From Pelagibius marinus (GTDB lineage: Bacteria; Pseudomonadota; Alphaproteobacteria; Kiloniellales; Kiloniellaceae): DNA of 64,000 nt. A model generated the notes under the pieces. The model ran no database searches and was not told where the DNA came from. It saw only the letters and a program-made list of their open reading frames with translations. The stretch covers positions 310,001 to 374,000 of the forward strand of contig NZ_JACSDK010000010.1 of NCBI RefSeq assembly GCF_014925385.1, in the 5' to 3' direction. Below, in pieces: positions 53,229 through 60,319 of this stretch. Numbering within the stretch: the stretch's first letter is position 1; each line of letters begins with the position of its first letter. The position numbers were made by a program, and so were the translations under genes.

Positions 53229-53714
53229 GGAAGCGCAAGAGCAATGGTACTGGTCTCCGTGGGGCTCTGGCTCTTTGTCGCGGTGCCGATAATGTATTTT
53301 CGGCTACTCCACATTGATTTCGGTTTCATGAGTATCGTGGCGTGGGTCGGTCTCCTCAGCCTGATTGGCGGTCTGGTCATGGGACTGCGCAGCAAACGCA
53401 AGGAACTGCTGTGGTTTTTCGTCCCGTTCTTCTTGGGGCACTTCTATTTGGTGTTCTATCTTGGGGCGGCATTCTTGCTTCAGGCGGTGTCGCCTTCGAA
53501 GTGGGTCGACTACGTCAGCCTGGTTTTCATTGTGTTTGAAATCTCAATCCTGTTGGCACTTCTCATCCGGCTCAAGGGCGCTCGGATCCCTGCCGCGGCG
53601 CTGTCCGTGTTTAACGGGGCCTATACCTTGGTCGCCGTCGGCATGGCGTACATGTAGCTCTAAGTGACTTGGGGAGAGCAGGCGCCTGGACGCGCCTCCT
53701 GCGTGTCGTTCTGA
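53195..53714 (+). repeat. Imperfect direct repeat of the DUF3574 gene end flanking a small gene
   Basis: The 3-prime end of the DUF3574 gene (53195-53228) recurs at 53682-53714. Both copies share GCGCCTGGAC at the start and, with one mismatch, CCTG(T/C)GTGTCGTTCTGA at the end; the middle differs by one indel and a few changes. The copies bracket the membrane-protein gene 53244-53657, as expected after insertion beside a duplicated end. Confidence 0.65.
53244..53657 (+). CDS. Small four-helix membrane protein, unknown function
   Basis: 137 residues with four hydrophobic segments (about 3-20, 28-48, 55-82 and 92-110, with another toward the end), and basic loops SKRKE and RLKGAR on one side. 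I do not recognise a family. Base composition is clearly lower in GC than all neighbours, with codons such as ATA, TTT and CTA. Taken with the flanking duplicated sequence this suggests acquisition by insertion. A ribosome site GAGGAAGCG lies upstream of ATG 53244. Confidence 0.65.
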   Translation: MVLVSVGLWLFVAVPIMYFRLLHIDFGFMSIVAWVGLLSLIGGLVMGLRSKRKELLWFFVPFFLGHFYLVFYLGAAFLLQAVSPSKWVDYVSLVFIVFEISILLALLIRLKGARIPAAALSVFNGAYTLVAVGMAYM

Positions 53715-53727
53715 ACCCCCAAGGGCG

Positions 53728-54186
53728 TCAGCCCCTGCCGCGATAGGGGGCCACGCCCTGGTCGGGCAGCCAGAGGTCCTTCGGCGGCGCGCCGGTCTGC
53801 CAGAAGACGTCGATCGGCATGCCGCCGCGCGGATACCAGTAGCCGCCGATGCGCAGCCAGCGCGGGGCCAGTTCCGTCACCAGGCGCCGCGCGATGGCGA
53901 CGGTGCAGTCCTCGTGGAAGGCGCCGTGGTTGCGGAAGGAACCGAGGTAGAGTTTCAGCGACTTGGACTCCACCAGCCAGGCCTCGGGGACGTAATCGAT
54001 CACCAGGTGGGCGAAGTCGGGCTGGCCGGTCATGGGGCAGAGCGAGGTGAACTCCGGCGCCGTGAAGCGCACCAGGTAATCGATGTCCTGCTGCGAATTC
54101 GGCACCCGCTCCAGCACCGCCTTGTCCGGGCTCTCGGGCAGGGTGGTGGCCTGGCCGAGTTGGGTCAGGCCGCTTGTGTCGGTCAT
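53728..54186 (-). CDS. queF: NADPH-dependent preQ0 reductase QueF
   Basis: 152 residues, the short (type I) QueF that reduces 7-cyano-7-deazaguanine to preQ1 in queuosine synthesis. Catalytic C50 in FTSLCPMTG with D57 following, the NADPH signature ESKSLKLY (73-80) and E92 in GAFHED are all present. Its start overlaps the end of the acetyltransferase gene by 4 bases, so it is the second gene of a pair. No other queuosine gene is in the window. Confidence 0.95.
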   Translation of the reverse strand: MTDTSGLTQLGQATTLPESPDKAVLERVPNSQQDIDYLVRFTAPEFTSLCPMTGQPDFAHLVIDYVPEAWLVESKSLKLYLGSFRNHGAFHEDCTVAIARRLVTELAPRWLRIGGYWYPRGGMPIDVFWQTGAPPKDLWLPDQGVAPYRGRG

Positions 54187-54770
54187 GATCGCTCCTCCGT
54201 GATCTGCCTGATCACCTTGGCAGGATTGCCCGCCGCAACGCAATCGGCGGGAACGTCCTTCGTCACCACGCTGCCGGCGCCGATCACCGCGTTCTCGCCG
54301 AGGGTCACCCCGGGCAGCAGGATGGCGCCGCCGCCGATCCAGACGTTGCGCCCCAGGATCACCGGCCTGGCGGTTTCCGTGCCCGCGGCCCGCGCGGTGG
54401 GATCGAGCGGGTGCTCGGCGGTATAGATCTGCACCGCCGGGCCGATCAGCGTCTTGTCGCCGATCTCCACCCGCGCGCAGTCGAGGATCACGCAGCCCGC
54501 GTTGAGGAAGGTCTCCTCGCCCAGGTAGGTGTTCACGCCATAGGCACAGCGGAAGGGCGCTTCGACGAAGGCCCCGGCGCCGAAGCCGCCGAGCAGGCCC
54601 TTCAGGATTTCGCTCGGCGGGTCGGCCTCCATGGGCTCCGAACGGTTGTAGGCGTAAACCGCGCGCCTTGCCCTTTCGCGCAGCTCGATGAGTTCCGGGT
54701 CCATGATGTTGTAGGGCAGGCCGGCGAGCATCTTCTCGCGCGCGGTGGCCGGGGCGTCCGGGCGGTTCAT
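54183..54770 (-). CDS. Sugar O-acetyltransferase (maltose/galactoside type)
   Basis: 195 residues. N-terminal Mac helix region ([21 protein letters not shown] in pieces: [21 protein letters not shown]), then a left-handed beta-helix with hexapeptide repeats; catalytic His in TAEHPLDP and the closing [24 protein letters not shown] strand (VVTKDVP). It moves acetyl from acetyl-CoA to a sugar; the true acceptor is unknown. Coupled to queF by a 4-base overlap, which is probably chance operon packing. Confidence 0.9.
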   Translation of the reverse strand: MNRPDAPATAREKMLAGLPYNIMDPELIELRERARRAVYAYNRSEPMEADPPSEILKGLLGGFGAGAFVEAPFRCAYGVNTYLGEETFLNAGCVILDCARVEIGDKTLIGPAVQIYTAEHPLDPTARAAGTETARPVILGRNVWIGGGAILLPGVTLGENAVIGAGSVVTKDVPADCVAAGNPAKVIRQITEERS

Positions 54771-54771
54771 G

Positions 54772-55983
54772 CTAGCGCCAGAGAGCTTGCGGGTTGTTCA
54801 GCAGCTTGGGCGGCACGGCGAGGCAGTAGACGCCGAGCTCCTGCAGGCGCCGGCAGGCGGAGCCGGCCTCCTGCCGGTCCAGGTCGACCAGCAGGGCGCT
54901 GTAGCGGTGGGTGGCTATACTGGTACGCGCGATGACCGCGCTCTGGCCGCCGCTGACCACGTCCTTGATCGCGGCCCGGTTCTCCGCGATGCGGGTGTCG
55001 GCTTCGTCCTTGCTGACGAAGGAGCCGAAGACCAGGCCCCAGCCGGGCAGCTCGCCGTCCATCAGGTCGGCGGTCTTGGCGTTCTGGGAGACCGGGCAGC
55101 GCGGACCCGGCAGCACATAGGGCGCGCTGCCTATGGCGCGGCGCGGCAGGTCGTCCAGGCTCGGCGCGGGACCGACCACCTTGCGCGCGAAGCCGTCGTT
55201 CATCAGCCGGGTCATGCGCGCGTTGCGCTGTCCGCCGGTGGCGCCGCCCAGGACCACGCCGATGAGGCGCCGGCCGCCGCGCGTCGCCGAGGCCAGCAGG
55301 TTGTAGCCGGAGCCGCAGGTGAAGCCGGTCTTGATGCCCTCGGCGCCGGGATATCCGCTCTTCCAGCCGTTGGTCGAGCCGCCGCCCAGGCCGCCGACCG
55401 AGACGAAGGACTTGCTGAACAGGCCGAAGTGTTGGGGATGGTCGCGGATCAGGGCGCGCGCCAGGATCACCAGGTCGCGCGCCGTGGTCACCTGCGCCGG
55501 GTCGGGCAGGCCGGTGGGGTTGGCGAAGACGGTCTGGCTCATGCCCAGGGCCTGGGCCCTGCGGGTCATGGCGGCGGCGAAAGCGGCCTCGCTGCCGCTG
55601 ATCGCCTCGGCCAGGGCCACCGCCGCGTCGTTGGCCGAGCGCACGATCGTGGCCTGCAGCAGCTGGCGCACCGCCAGCTTCTGGCCGCGGCGCAGGCCCA
55701 GCCTGGTCGGCGGCTGCGCGGCCGCGTGCCCGGAGACGGTGATCTTCTGGTCCAGCGTCAGGCGGCCCTCGGCCAGGGCCTCGAAGACCATGTAGGCGGT
55801 CATCGCCTTGGTGACGGAGGCGGGATACCAGGGCCGGGTGGCCTGCTGCTGGGCCAGCACCGCGCCGGTCTCGGCGTCGACCAGCAGGTAGGCGGGTTCC
55901 GGGCGGCGATCATCGGCCGCCGCAGGGCCGATCCACAGCAGAAGCGCGGCGGTCAGGACCGCGATGCCGCAAGCCTTTCGCAT
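54772..55983 (-). CDS. D-alanyl-D-alanine carboxypeptidase (S11) with SPOR-like tail, copy 1
   Basis: 403 residues: signal peptide (CGIAVLTAALLLWIGPAAA), S11 penicillin-binding domain with S56-V-T-K59, S116-A-N118 and K218-T-G220, then a linker and a C-terminal SPOR-like domain (LPGWGLVFGSF near 310, SACRRLQELGVYCL near 380). It trims stem peptides of peptidoglycan in the periplasm; SPOR domains bind denuded glycan at septa. Tandem duplicate of 56234-57448, from which it differs most in the 255-300 linker. Two bases from the acetyltransferase gene. Confidence 0.92.
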   Translation of the reverse strand: MRKACGIAVLTAALLLWIGPAAADDRRPEPAYLLVDAETGAVLAQQQATRPWYPASVTKAMTAYMVFEALAEGRLTLDQKITVSGHAAAQPPTRLGLRRGQKLAVRQLLQATIVRSANDAAVALAEAISGSEAAFAAAMTRRAQALGMSQTVFANPTGLPDPAQVTTARDLVILARALIRDHPQHFGLFSKSFVSVGGLGGGSTNGWKSGYPGAEGIKTGFTCGSGYNLLASATRGGRRLIGVVLGGATGGQRNARMTRLMNDGFARKVVGPAPSLDDLPRRAIGSAPYVLPGPRCPVSQNAKTADLMDGELPGWGLVFGSFVSKDEADTRIAENRAAIKDVVSGGQSAVIARTSIATHRYSALLVDLDRQEAGSACRRLQELGVYCLAVPPKLLNNPQALWR

Positions 55984-56130
55984 GCTGTTCCCTGTTCCTT
56001 CCCCCGGACGAGAGCCCCCCGGACGACAGCAAAGCGCGCAGGATAGGCCGCGGCGGGCGGGATGAGAAGCCTCGGCGCCGGAAATAGCTCCAATGACCCG
56101 GCGGCTAATCCCCTTGCTTCAGGAAGACGG

Positions 56131-56221
56131 TGCCGGCCAGCCGAGGCAGAGGTAGAGGTAGAGCAGCGGGACGAAGGCGCTTCCAGGCACAGCACCTCTG
56201 CGGCGCCGGCCTCGATATAGA
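56131..56221 (-). pseudogene. Remnant of nitroreductase 3-prime end between duplicated carboxypeptidase genes
   Basis: About 65 bases here (from CCAGCCGAGGCAGAGGTAG) match the last codons of the nitroreductase gene at 57541-57601 almost base for base, with a doubled GAGGTA and small indels. After CACCTCTGCGG the copy jumps over some 80 bases and resumes with a match to the CCGGCTTCGATGTAGA region, then stops. It cannot encode a protein. It marks the edge of the duplicated unit. The stretch 55984-56130 also resembles the spacer upstream of copy 2. Confidence 0.8.
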
Positions 56222-56233
56222 TCCCGACTCAGT

Positions 56234-57448
56234 TCACCGCCAGAGGGTATGCGGATTGTTCAGCAGTTTGGGCGGTATGGCGAGGCAGTAGACGCCGAGC
56301 TCTTGCAGGTGACGGCAGGCTTGGCCTGCGTCGGCCTCTTGAAGGCCGACAAGGAGGGCGCTATAGCTCGGCGGCACATCGCGTCGTTTGGCAATGATTG
56401 CCGGACGGCCTTGGCTGATGACTTCCTTCAAAGCAGCTTGGTTGCCCTCGATGGTCGCCCGGGCCACTTCCCGGTCGGTGAAGGAGCCGAAGACCAGGCC
56501 CCAACCCGGCAAGGTTCCCTGCGCCAGGACTTCGCTGCCGGGGCTGGGTGCCACGGGGCAGCGGCCGTCGGCGAGCACGTAGGGAACGTCGCTGCGGGCC
56601 TGCCCGCGCAGTGCGGAGAGCCGAAAGGCGCCCGAAGCCTGCTCCGCCGACATGGCGAAACCCGAGTCCATGAGCTGCGTTGCCATTGCATTGCGCTCGC
56701 CGCCGGTCCGGCCGCCGAGCACGATAGCGATGAGGCGGCGACCGTTGCGCGTCGCCGCCGCCAGCAGGTTGTATCCGGAGCCGCAGGTGAAACCGGTCTT
56801 GATGCCCTCGGCACCAGGATAGGCCCTCATCCAGCCGTTGGTCGAACCACCGCCGAGGCCGCTGATGGAGACGTGCGACTTGCTGAACAGGTGAAAGTGT
56901 GCGGGGTAGTCGCGGATCAGGGCACGGGCCAGGATGGCCAGATCGCGGGCCGTGGTCACCTGACCCGCATGCGGCAGACCGGAGGCGTTCCGGAAAAAGC
57001 TCTGGGACATGCCGAGCTTGCGAGCCTGGCGGGTCATGGAGATCGCGAAGTGCTCTTCGCTGCCGCTGACTGCCTCGGCCAGGGTGACCGCTGCGTCATT
57101 AGCCGAGCGCACGATCATTGCCTCGAGCAGCAGGGCGACGCGGACTTCCTGGCCGGTGCGCAGGCCCAGCTTGGTCGGCGGCTGGGTCGCCGCCTTTGCC
57201 GAGACGGTCACTTTTTCGTCGAGTGTGAGCCAGCCCTTCTCAATGGCCAGAAAAACCATATAGGCCGTCATCACCTTGGTGAGGGAGGCGGGATACCAGG
57301 GGTGGGTGGCGTTTTCGGCCTCAAGTACCGTGCCACTCTCGGCGTCGACCAGCAGGTAGGCCGGTTCCGGGGGCTGGGCGTCGGCCGCCGTGGTGCTCAT
57401 CCACAGCGCTGCGGCGGTCAAGATCGTGATGCCCCAACCTCTTGGCAT
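56234..57448 (-). CDS. D-alanyl-D-alanine carboxypeptidase (S11) with SPOR-like tail, copy 2
   Basis: 404 residues with the same build as copy 1: signal peptide (ILTAAALWMSTTAADA), S55-L-T-K58, S115-A-N117, K217-T-G219, and the SPOR-like tail (LPGWGLVFGSF, QACRHLQELGVYCLAIPPK). All catalytic residues are intact in both copies, so neither is a pseudogene. This copy lies next to the complete nitroreductase gene, so its position is probably the ancestral one. Confidence 0.92.
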   Translation of the reverse strand: MPRGWGITILTAAALWMSTTAADAQPPEPAYLLVDAESGTVLEAENATHPWYPASLTKVMTAYMVFLAIEKGWLTLDEKVTVSAKAATQPPTKLGLRTGQEVRVALLLEAMIVRSANDAAVTLAEAVSGSEEHFAISMTRQARKLGMSQSFFRNASGLPHAGQVTTARDLAILARALIRDYPAHFHLFSKSHVSISGLGGGSTNGWMRAYPGAEGIKTGFTCGSGYNLLAAATRNGRRLIAIVLGGRTGGERNAMATQLMDSGFAMSAEQASGAFRLSALRGQARSDVPYVLADGRCPVAPSPGSEVLAQGTLPGWGLVFGSFTDREVARATIEGNQAALKEVISQGRPAIIAKRRDVPPSYSALLVGLQEADAGQACRHLQELGVYCLAIPPKLLNNPHTLWR

Positions 57449-57522
57449 GCCGTTCCCCTTCCCCGGGTCAGCAGCAAAGGGACACGATAGAGTGCCCGGA
57501 CCCGATTGAGAAGTCCCAGCAG

Positions 57523-58119
57523 CTATTCCGCCTGGGTTGGCCAGCCGAGGCAGAGGTAGAGCAGCGGGGCGAAGGGCGCTTCCAGGCCCAGCACCTCTGC
57601 GGTGGCCTGGTCGTCGAAGCCGGCCACCAGCACCCCGCCCAGGCCGTCGGCCGCCACCTGCAGCAGCGCGTTTTGCGCCGCAGCACCGGCTTCGATGTAG
57701 ACGTAGCGCGAACCGCGTTCGCCAAGCGGCGGCTGCTCCGCGAAGTGCTGTCTTACGGCCTCCATGTCGGCGCAGATGGCCAGGATCGCCGCCGCGCCGC
57801 CGACCCAGGGCTGCTCCTCCAGGGCCGCTTCCTGCAGGGCAGGGCGCAGGTCCCCGGCCTTCAGGAGCCTGGGCGCCTGTTCTGCCTCTACCTCGTAGAG
57901 CCCCGCTTCCAGCCCTTCGACCTCGCCCGCCACCAGCCGCAGACCGAGCGGGTAGAGGGCGTGGGCCGAGGGCGCCGTGCGCTGGCCCTCCGCGCCGGTC
58001 ACGCCCTGCGCCGCCCCGACCAGCCGCTGCAGGCTTTCCAGCGGCACGGCCCGTCCCGTGAAATCGCGGTTGCTGCGGCGCGCGGCGAGGGCCTCCTGCA
58101 GCGACAGATCGCTTGTCAT
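57523..58119 (-). CDS. Nitroreductase-family protein (SagB/ThcOx-like)
   Basis: 198 residues of the FMN nitroreductase fold: ARRSNRDFTGRAVPLESL, the SagB-type APSAHALYPLGLRLV strand, RYVYIEAGAAAQNALLQ and LGWPTQAE at the end. It stands without cyclodehydratase or peptide genes, so a thiazole/oxazole-forming role is unlikely and the substrate is unknown. Five bases downstream of the hydroxyacid dehydrogenase gene; last gene of the minus-strand unit headed by the RutR-like regulator. A broken copy of its end lies at 56131-56221. Confidence 0.87.
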   Translation of the reverse strand: MTSDLSLQEALAARRSNRDFTGRAVPLESLQRLVGAAQGVTGAEGQRTAPSAHALYPLGLRLVAGEVEGLEAGLYEVEAEQAPRLLKAGDLRPALQEAALEEQPWVGGAAAILAICADMEAVRQHFAEQPPLGERGSRYVYIEAGAAAQNALLQVAADGLGGVLVAGFDDQATAEVLGLEAPFAPLLYLCLGWPTQAE

Positions 58120-58124
58120 GCGGC

Positions 58125-59054
58125 TTAGTACCCCTGCTTCAGGTCGACCATGTCGGGGACCGGCTTGCCGGCCATGAAGAGCTTCAGGTTCTCGGCGATG
58201 ACCTTGGCGCCGCTTTCCGGGTCGATGAGGCTGGCGATGTGCGGCGTCAGCAGGATCTTCGGGTGGATCCAGAAGGGATGGTCCTCCGCCGGCGGCTCGA
58301 CGTGCAGCACGTCCAGGGTCGCGCCGCCCAGCTGCCCGGAATCCAGCGCCGGGATCAAGTCCTTTTCCACCAGATGCCGGCCGCGCCCCACGTTGATGAT
58401 GCAGGCGCCCTTGGGCAGCTTGGCGAAGAGGCGGCGGTTCAGGATGCCCTCGGTGGCCGGGGTCAGCGGCAGCAGGCAGATGAGGATCTCGCTGCGCGCC
58501 AGGAAGTCGTCGAGCTGCTCTTCGCCGTGGAAGCACTTGATGCCGTGCAGGCGCTTGGGTCGCCGCGACCAGCCGCGCACCGTGAAGCCCAGATCGACCA
58601 GGGTGCGGGCCGCGTCGGCGCCCATGTTGCCGAGGCCCATGACGCCGACGGAACGCTGCGGGGCCGGCGGGGTGATGATCTGATCCCAGGCCTTGCGGCG
58701 CTGCGCCGCCTCGATGTCGGGAAGGCGCCGGTGGAAGCGCAGCACGTGCAGGGCCAGGTATTCGCGCATGCGCTGGCGCAGGTCGGAGCCCACGGTGCGG
58801 ATCACCGGCAGGTGCAGGGGCAGCTCCGGGTCGGCCAGCAGGTGGTCGATGCCCGCGCCCATGGAGACGATGCACTTCAGGTTGGGAAAGGCCTTCAGGC
58901 CGCCGGCCGGCGGCTTCCAGACCACGGCGTATTCGACCTCGGCATTGTCGCCGGGATCGTCCCAGAGGCGCACCTCGACCTCCGGCAGCAGGTCCTGCAG
59001 GGCGTCGCGCCACCATTCGGCGCGCGCGGTCCCCAGGCGCACTACCACGGACAT
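58125..59054 (-). CDS. D-isomer 2-hydroxyacid dehydrogenase (GhrA-like)
   Basis: 309 residues. Rossmann loop GVMGLGNMG (near 137-145) and the catalytic Arg (NVGRGRHLV), Glu (DVLHVEPP) and His (LTPHIAS) triad. The lack of an N-terminal extension and the GWSRRPK cofactor region fit glyoxylate/hydroxypyruvate reductase A, an NADPH enzyme. Its place beside the pyrimidine regulator is unexplained; reducing a pathway aldehyde-acid is a guess. ATG 59054, 14 bases after the EthD gene. Confidence 0.9.
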   Translation of the reverse strand: MSVVVRLGTARAEWWRDALQDLLPEVEVRLWDDPGDNAEVEYAVVWKPPAGGLKAFPNLKCIVSMGAGIDHLLADPELPLHLPVIRTVGSDLRQRMREYLALHVLRFHRRLPDIEAAQRRKAWDQIITPPAPQRSVGVMGLGNMGADAARTLVDLGFTVRGWSRRPKRLHGIKCFHGEEQLDDFLARSEILICLLPLTPATEGILNRRLFAKLPKGACIINVGRGRHLVEKDLIPALDSGQLGGATLDVLHVEPPAEDHPFWIHPKILLTPHIASLIDPESGAKVIAENLKLFMAGKPVPDMVDLKQGY

Positions 59055-59068
59055 CTTGGGCGCGCTCC

Positions 59069-59380
59069 TCAGGCGGTGGGGGTGAAGGGGTGCTCGTCGA
59101 CGACGATGCGCTTGCGGTCCTTCACGTGGGCCATGGAATCGGCCGCCACCGCCTTGCCGTGCTCTGTGCCGTAGGCGGCCAGCATGGCTTCCTCGCTGTC
59201 GAACCACAGCTCGCTGACGCCGTCGTAGTCGCTGCCGTCCTCGCGGGCGATGTTCACCTGGTAGCGCTTCAGGCCGTCGAGTTTCAGCGCCAGGGGCACG
59301 TGCTCCTTCAGCATCCAGTCGGAGAAGTCCTGAAGGGTCATGTCGTCCCTGCGCTTCAGCAGGATTACCGCCTTGATCAT
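59069..59380 (-). CDS. EthD-family ferredoxin-like barrel protein
   Basis: 103 residues of the EthD dimeric alpha+beta barrel family: IKAVILLKRRDDMTLQDFSDWML opening and HGKAVAADSMAHV. Family members act as small accessory enzymes or ligand-binding proteins in catabolic pathways; no defined reaction can be given. Sits between the regulator and the hydroxyacid dehydrogenase on the same strand with short gaps. Confidence 0.85.
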   Translation of the reverse strand: MIKAVILLKRRDDMTLQDFSDWMLKEHVPLALKLDGLKRYQVNIAREDGSDYDGVSELWFDSEEAMLAAYGTEHGKAVAADSMAHVKDRKRIVVDEHPFTPTA

Positions 59381-59398
59381 TTTTCGCTCTCTCTGTTC

Positions 59399-60103
59399 TC
59401 AGGACCCGATGCCGGGCTGGTAGGGCAGGCCACAGCCGCGCAGCACCAGGCGCACCACGGTCTCGGCCGCTTCGTCGTAGTCCTTGGCGGCGAGTTGGCG
59501 CCGGCCGACCAGGGCGCCGACCTGCACCTCGAAGTCGGCGTAGTGCTGGGTCGCCGCCCAGATGACGGAGAAGAGGTGGATGGGCTCGACCGGCTCGATC
59601 CTGCCGGCCTTGGCCCAAGCCTCCAGCACCTTGGCCTTTTCCTTCACCAGGTTGCGCAGCTCGTTCTTCAGGAAGTCGCGGGTGTGGCGCGCGCCGCGGA
59701 TCATCTCGTTGGCGTAGACCTTGGAGGCGAGGGGGCGTTCGCGCGAGTGGCGGACCTTGGCGCGGATGTAGGCGGCCAGCGCCGTGGCCGGTTCGCTGTC
59801 CTCGGTGATGCGGTCCAGCTCGCCCAGCCAGAGGCCGAGGATGTCTTCCAGCACCGCATGGTAGAGCGCCTCCTTGGTGCCGAAGTAGTAATGCACGTTG
59901 GCCTTGGGCAGGCCGGCCTTCTGGGCGATGGCCGCGGTGGTGGCCCCGCGGTAGCCCTGGGTCGCGAAAACCTCCTCGGCGGCGGTCAGGATGAGGGCGC
60001 GATTCTTGATGCGGATGTGGCCCGGCGAGGAGTCGTCCTTGCCGCCGCTATCCTTGGCGCCGTTTTCCTTCGCGTCGGCGCCTTTGGCCACCGTCTCGGA
60101 CAT
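59399..60103 (-). CDS. TetR-family regulator, RutR-like
   Basis: 234 residues. A charged N-terminal tail (about 30 residues), the TetR HTH (ALILTAAEEVFATQGYRGATTAAIAQKAG, key helix KANVHYYFGTKEALY given in part) and a RutR/YcdC-type C-terminal domain. RutR represses pyrimidine-degradation genes and is released by uracil or thymine. Here it faces a pyrimidine operon across two sites matching the RutR consensus, which supports the call strongly. ATG 60103 has GGGAG 5 bases upstream; GTG 60109 is also in frame. Confidence 0.9.
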   Translation of the reverse strand: MSETVAKGADAKENGAKDSGGKDDSSPGHIRIKNRALILTAAEEVFATQGYRGATTAAIAQKAGLPKANVHYYFGTKEALYHAVLEDILGLWLGELDRITEDSEPATALAAYIRAKVRHSRERPLASKVYANEMIRGARHTRDFLKNELRNLVKEKAKVLEAWAKAGRIEPVEPIHLFSVIWAATQHYADFEVQVGALVGRRQLAAKDYDEAAETVVRLVLRGCGLPYQPGIGS

Positions 60104-60203
60104 CTCCACTCCCGCTCTTGCGCCGGGCCGGCGGCCCTTGTTCGACTGCGTTCGACCCTTGAACTGCGCCGATTATTGCCCCTGCCCGCAAGTGAATCAA
60201 AAC

Positions 60204-60219
60204 CTGACCACTTGGTCAA
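60204..60219. promoter_or_regulatory. RutR-type operator 1
   Basis: CTGACCACTTGGTCAA matches the E. coli RutR consensus TTGACCAnnTGGTCAA at 13 of the 14 defined positions, with perfect 6-base arms TGACCA/TGGTCA. It lies about 100 bases before both the regulator gene and the pyrimidine operon. Confidence 0.8.
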
Positions 60220-60225
60220 ATTTAA

Positions 60226-60241
60226 TTGACCGCTTGGTCAG
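60226..60241. promoter_or_regulatory. RutR-type operator 2 overlapping the candidate promoter
   Basis: TTGACCGCTTGGTCAG is a second RutR-like site, 22 bases centre to centre from the first (two helical turns). Its TTGACC (60226-60231) is also a good -35 box, with TACAGT (60250-60255) as -10 after 18 bases. Binding would therefore block the plus-strand promoter of the pyrimidine operon. Confidence 0.7.
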
Positions 60242-60319
60242 GACAACGCTACAGTCAAGACCGACAAGGACGCAAGACGCCGCAAGAGCGTTTGCCGTCA
60301 AATGATCAGGGAGTTCTAG

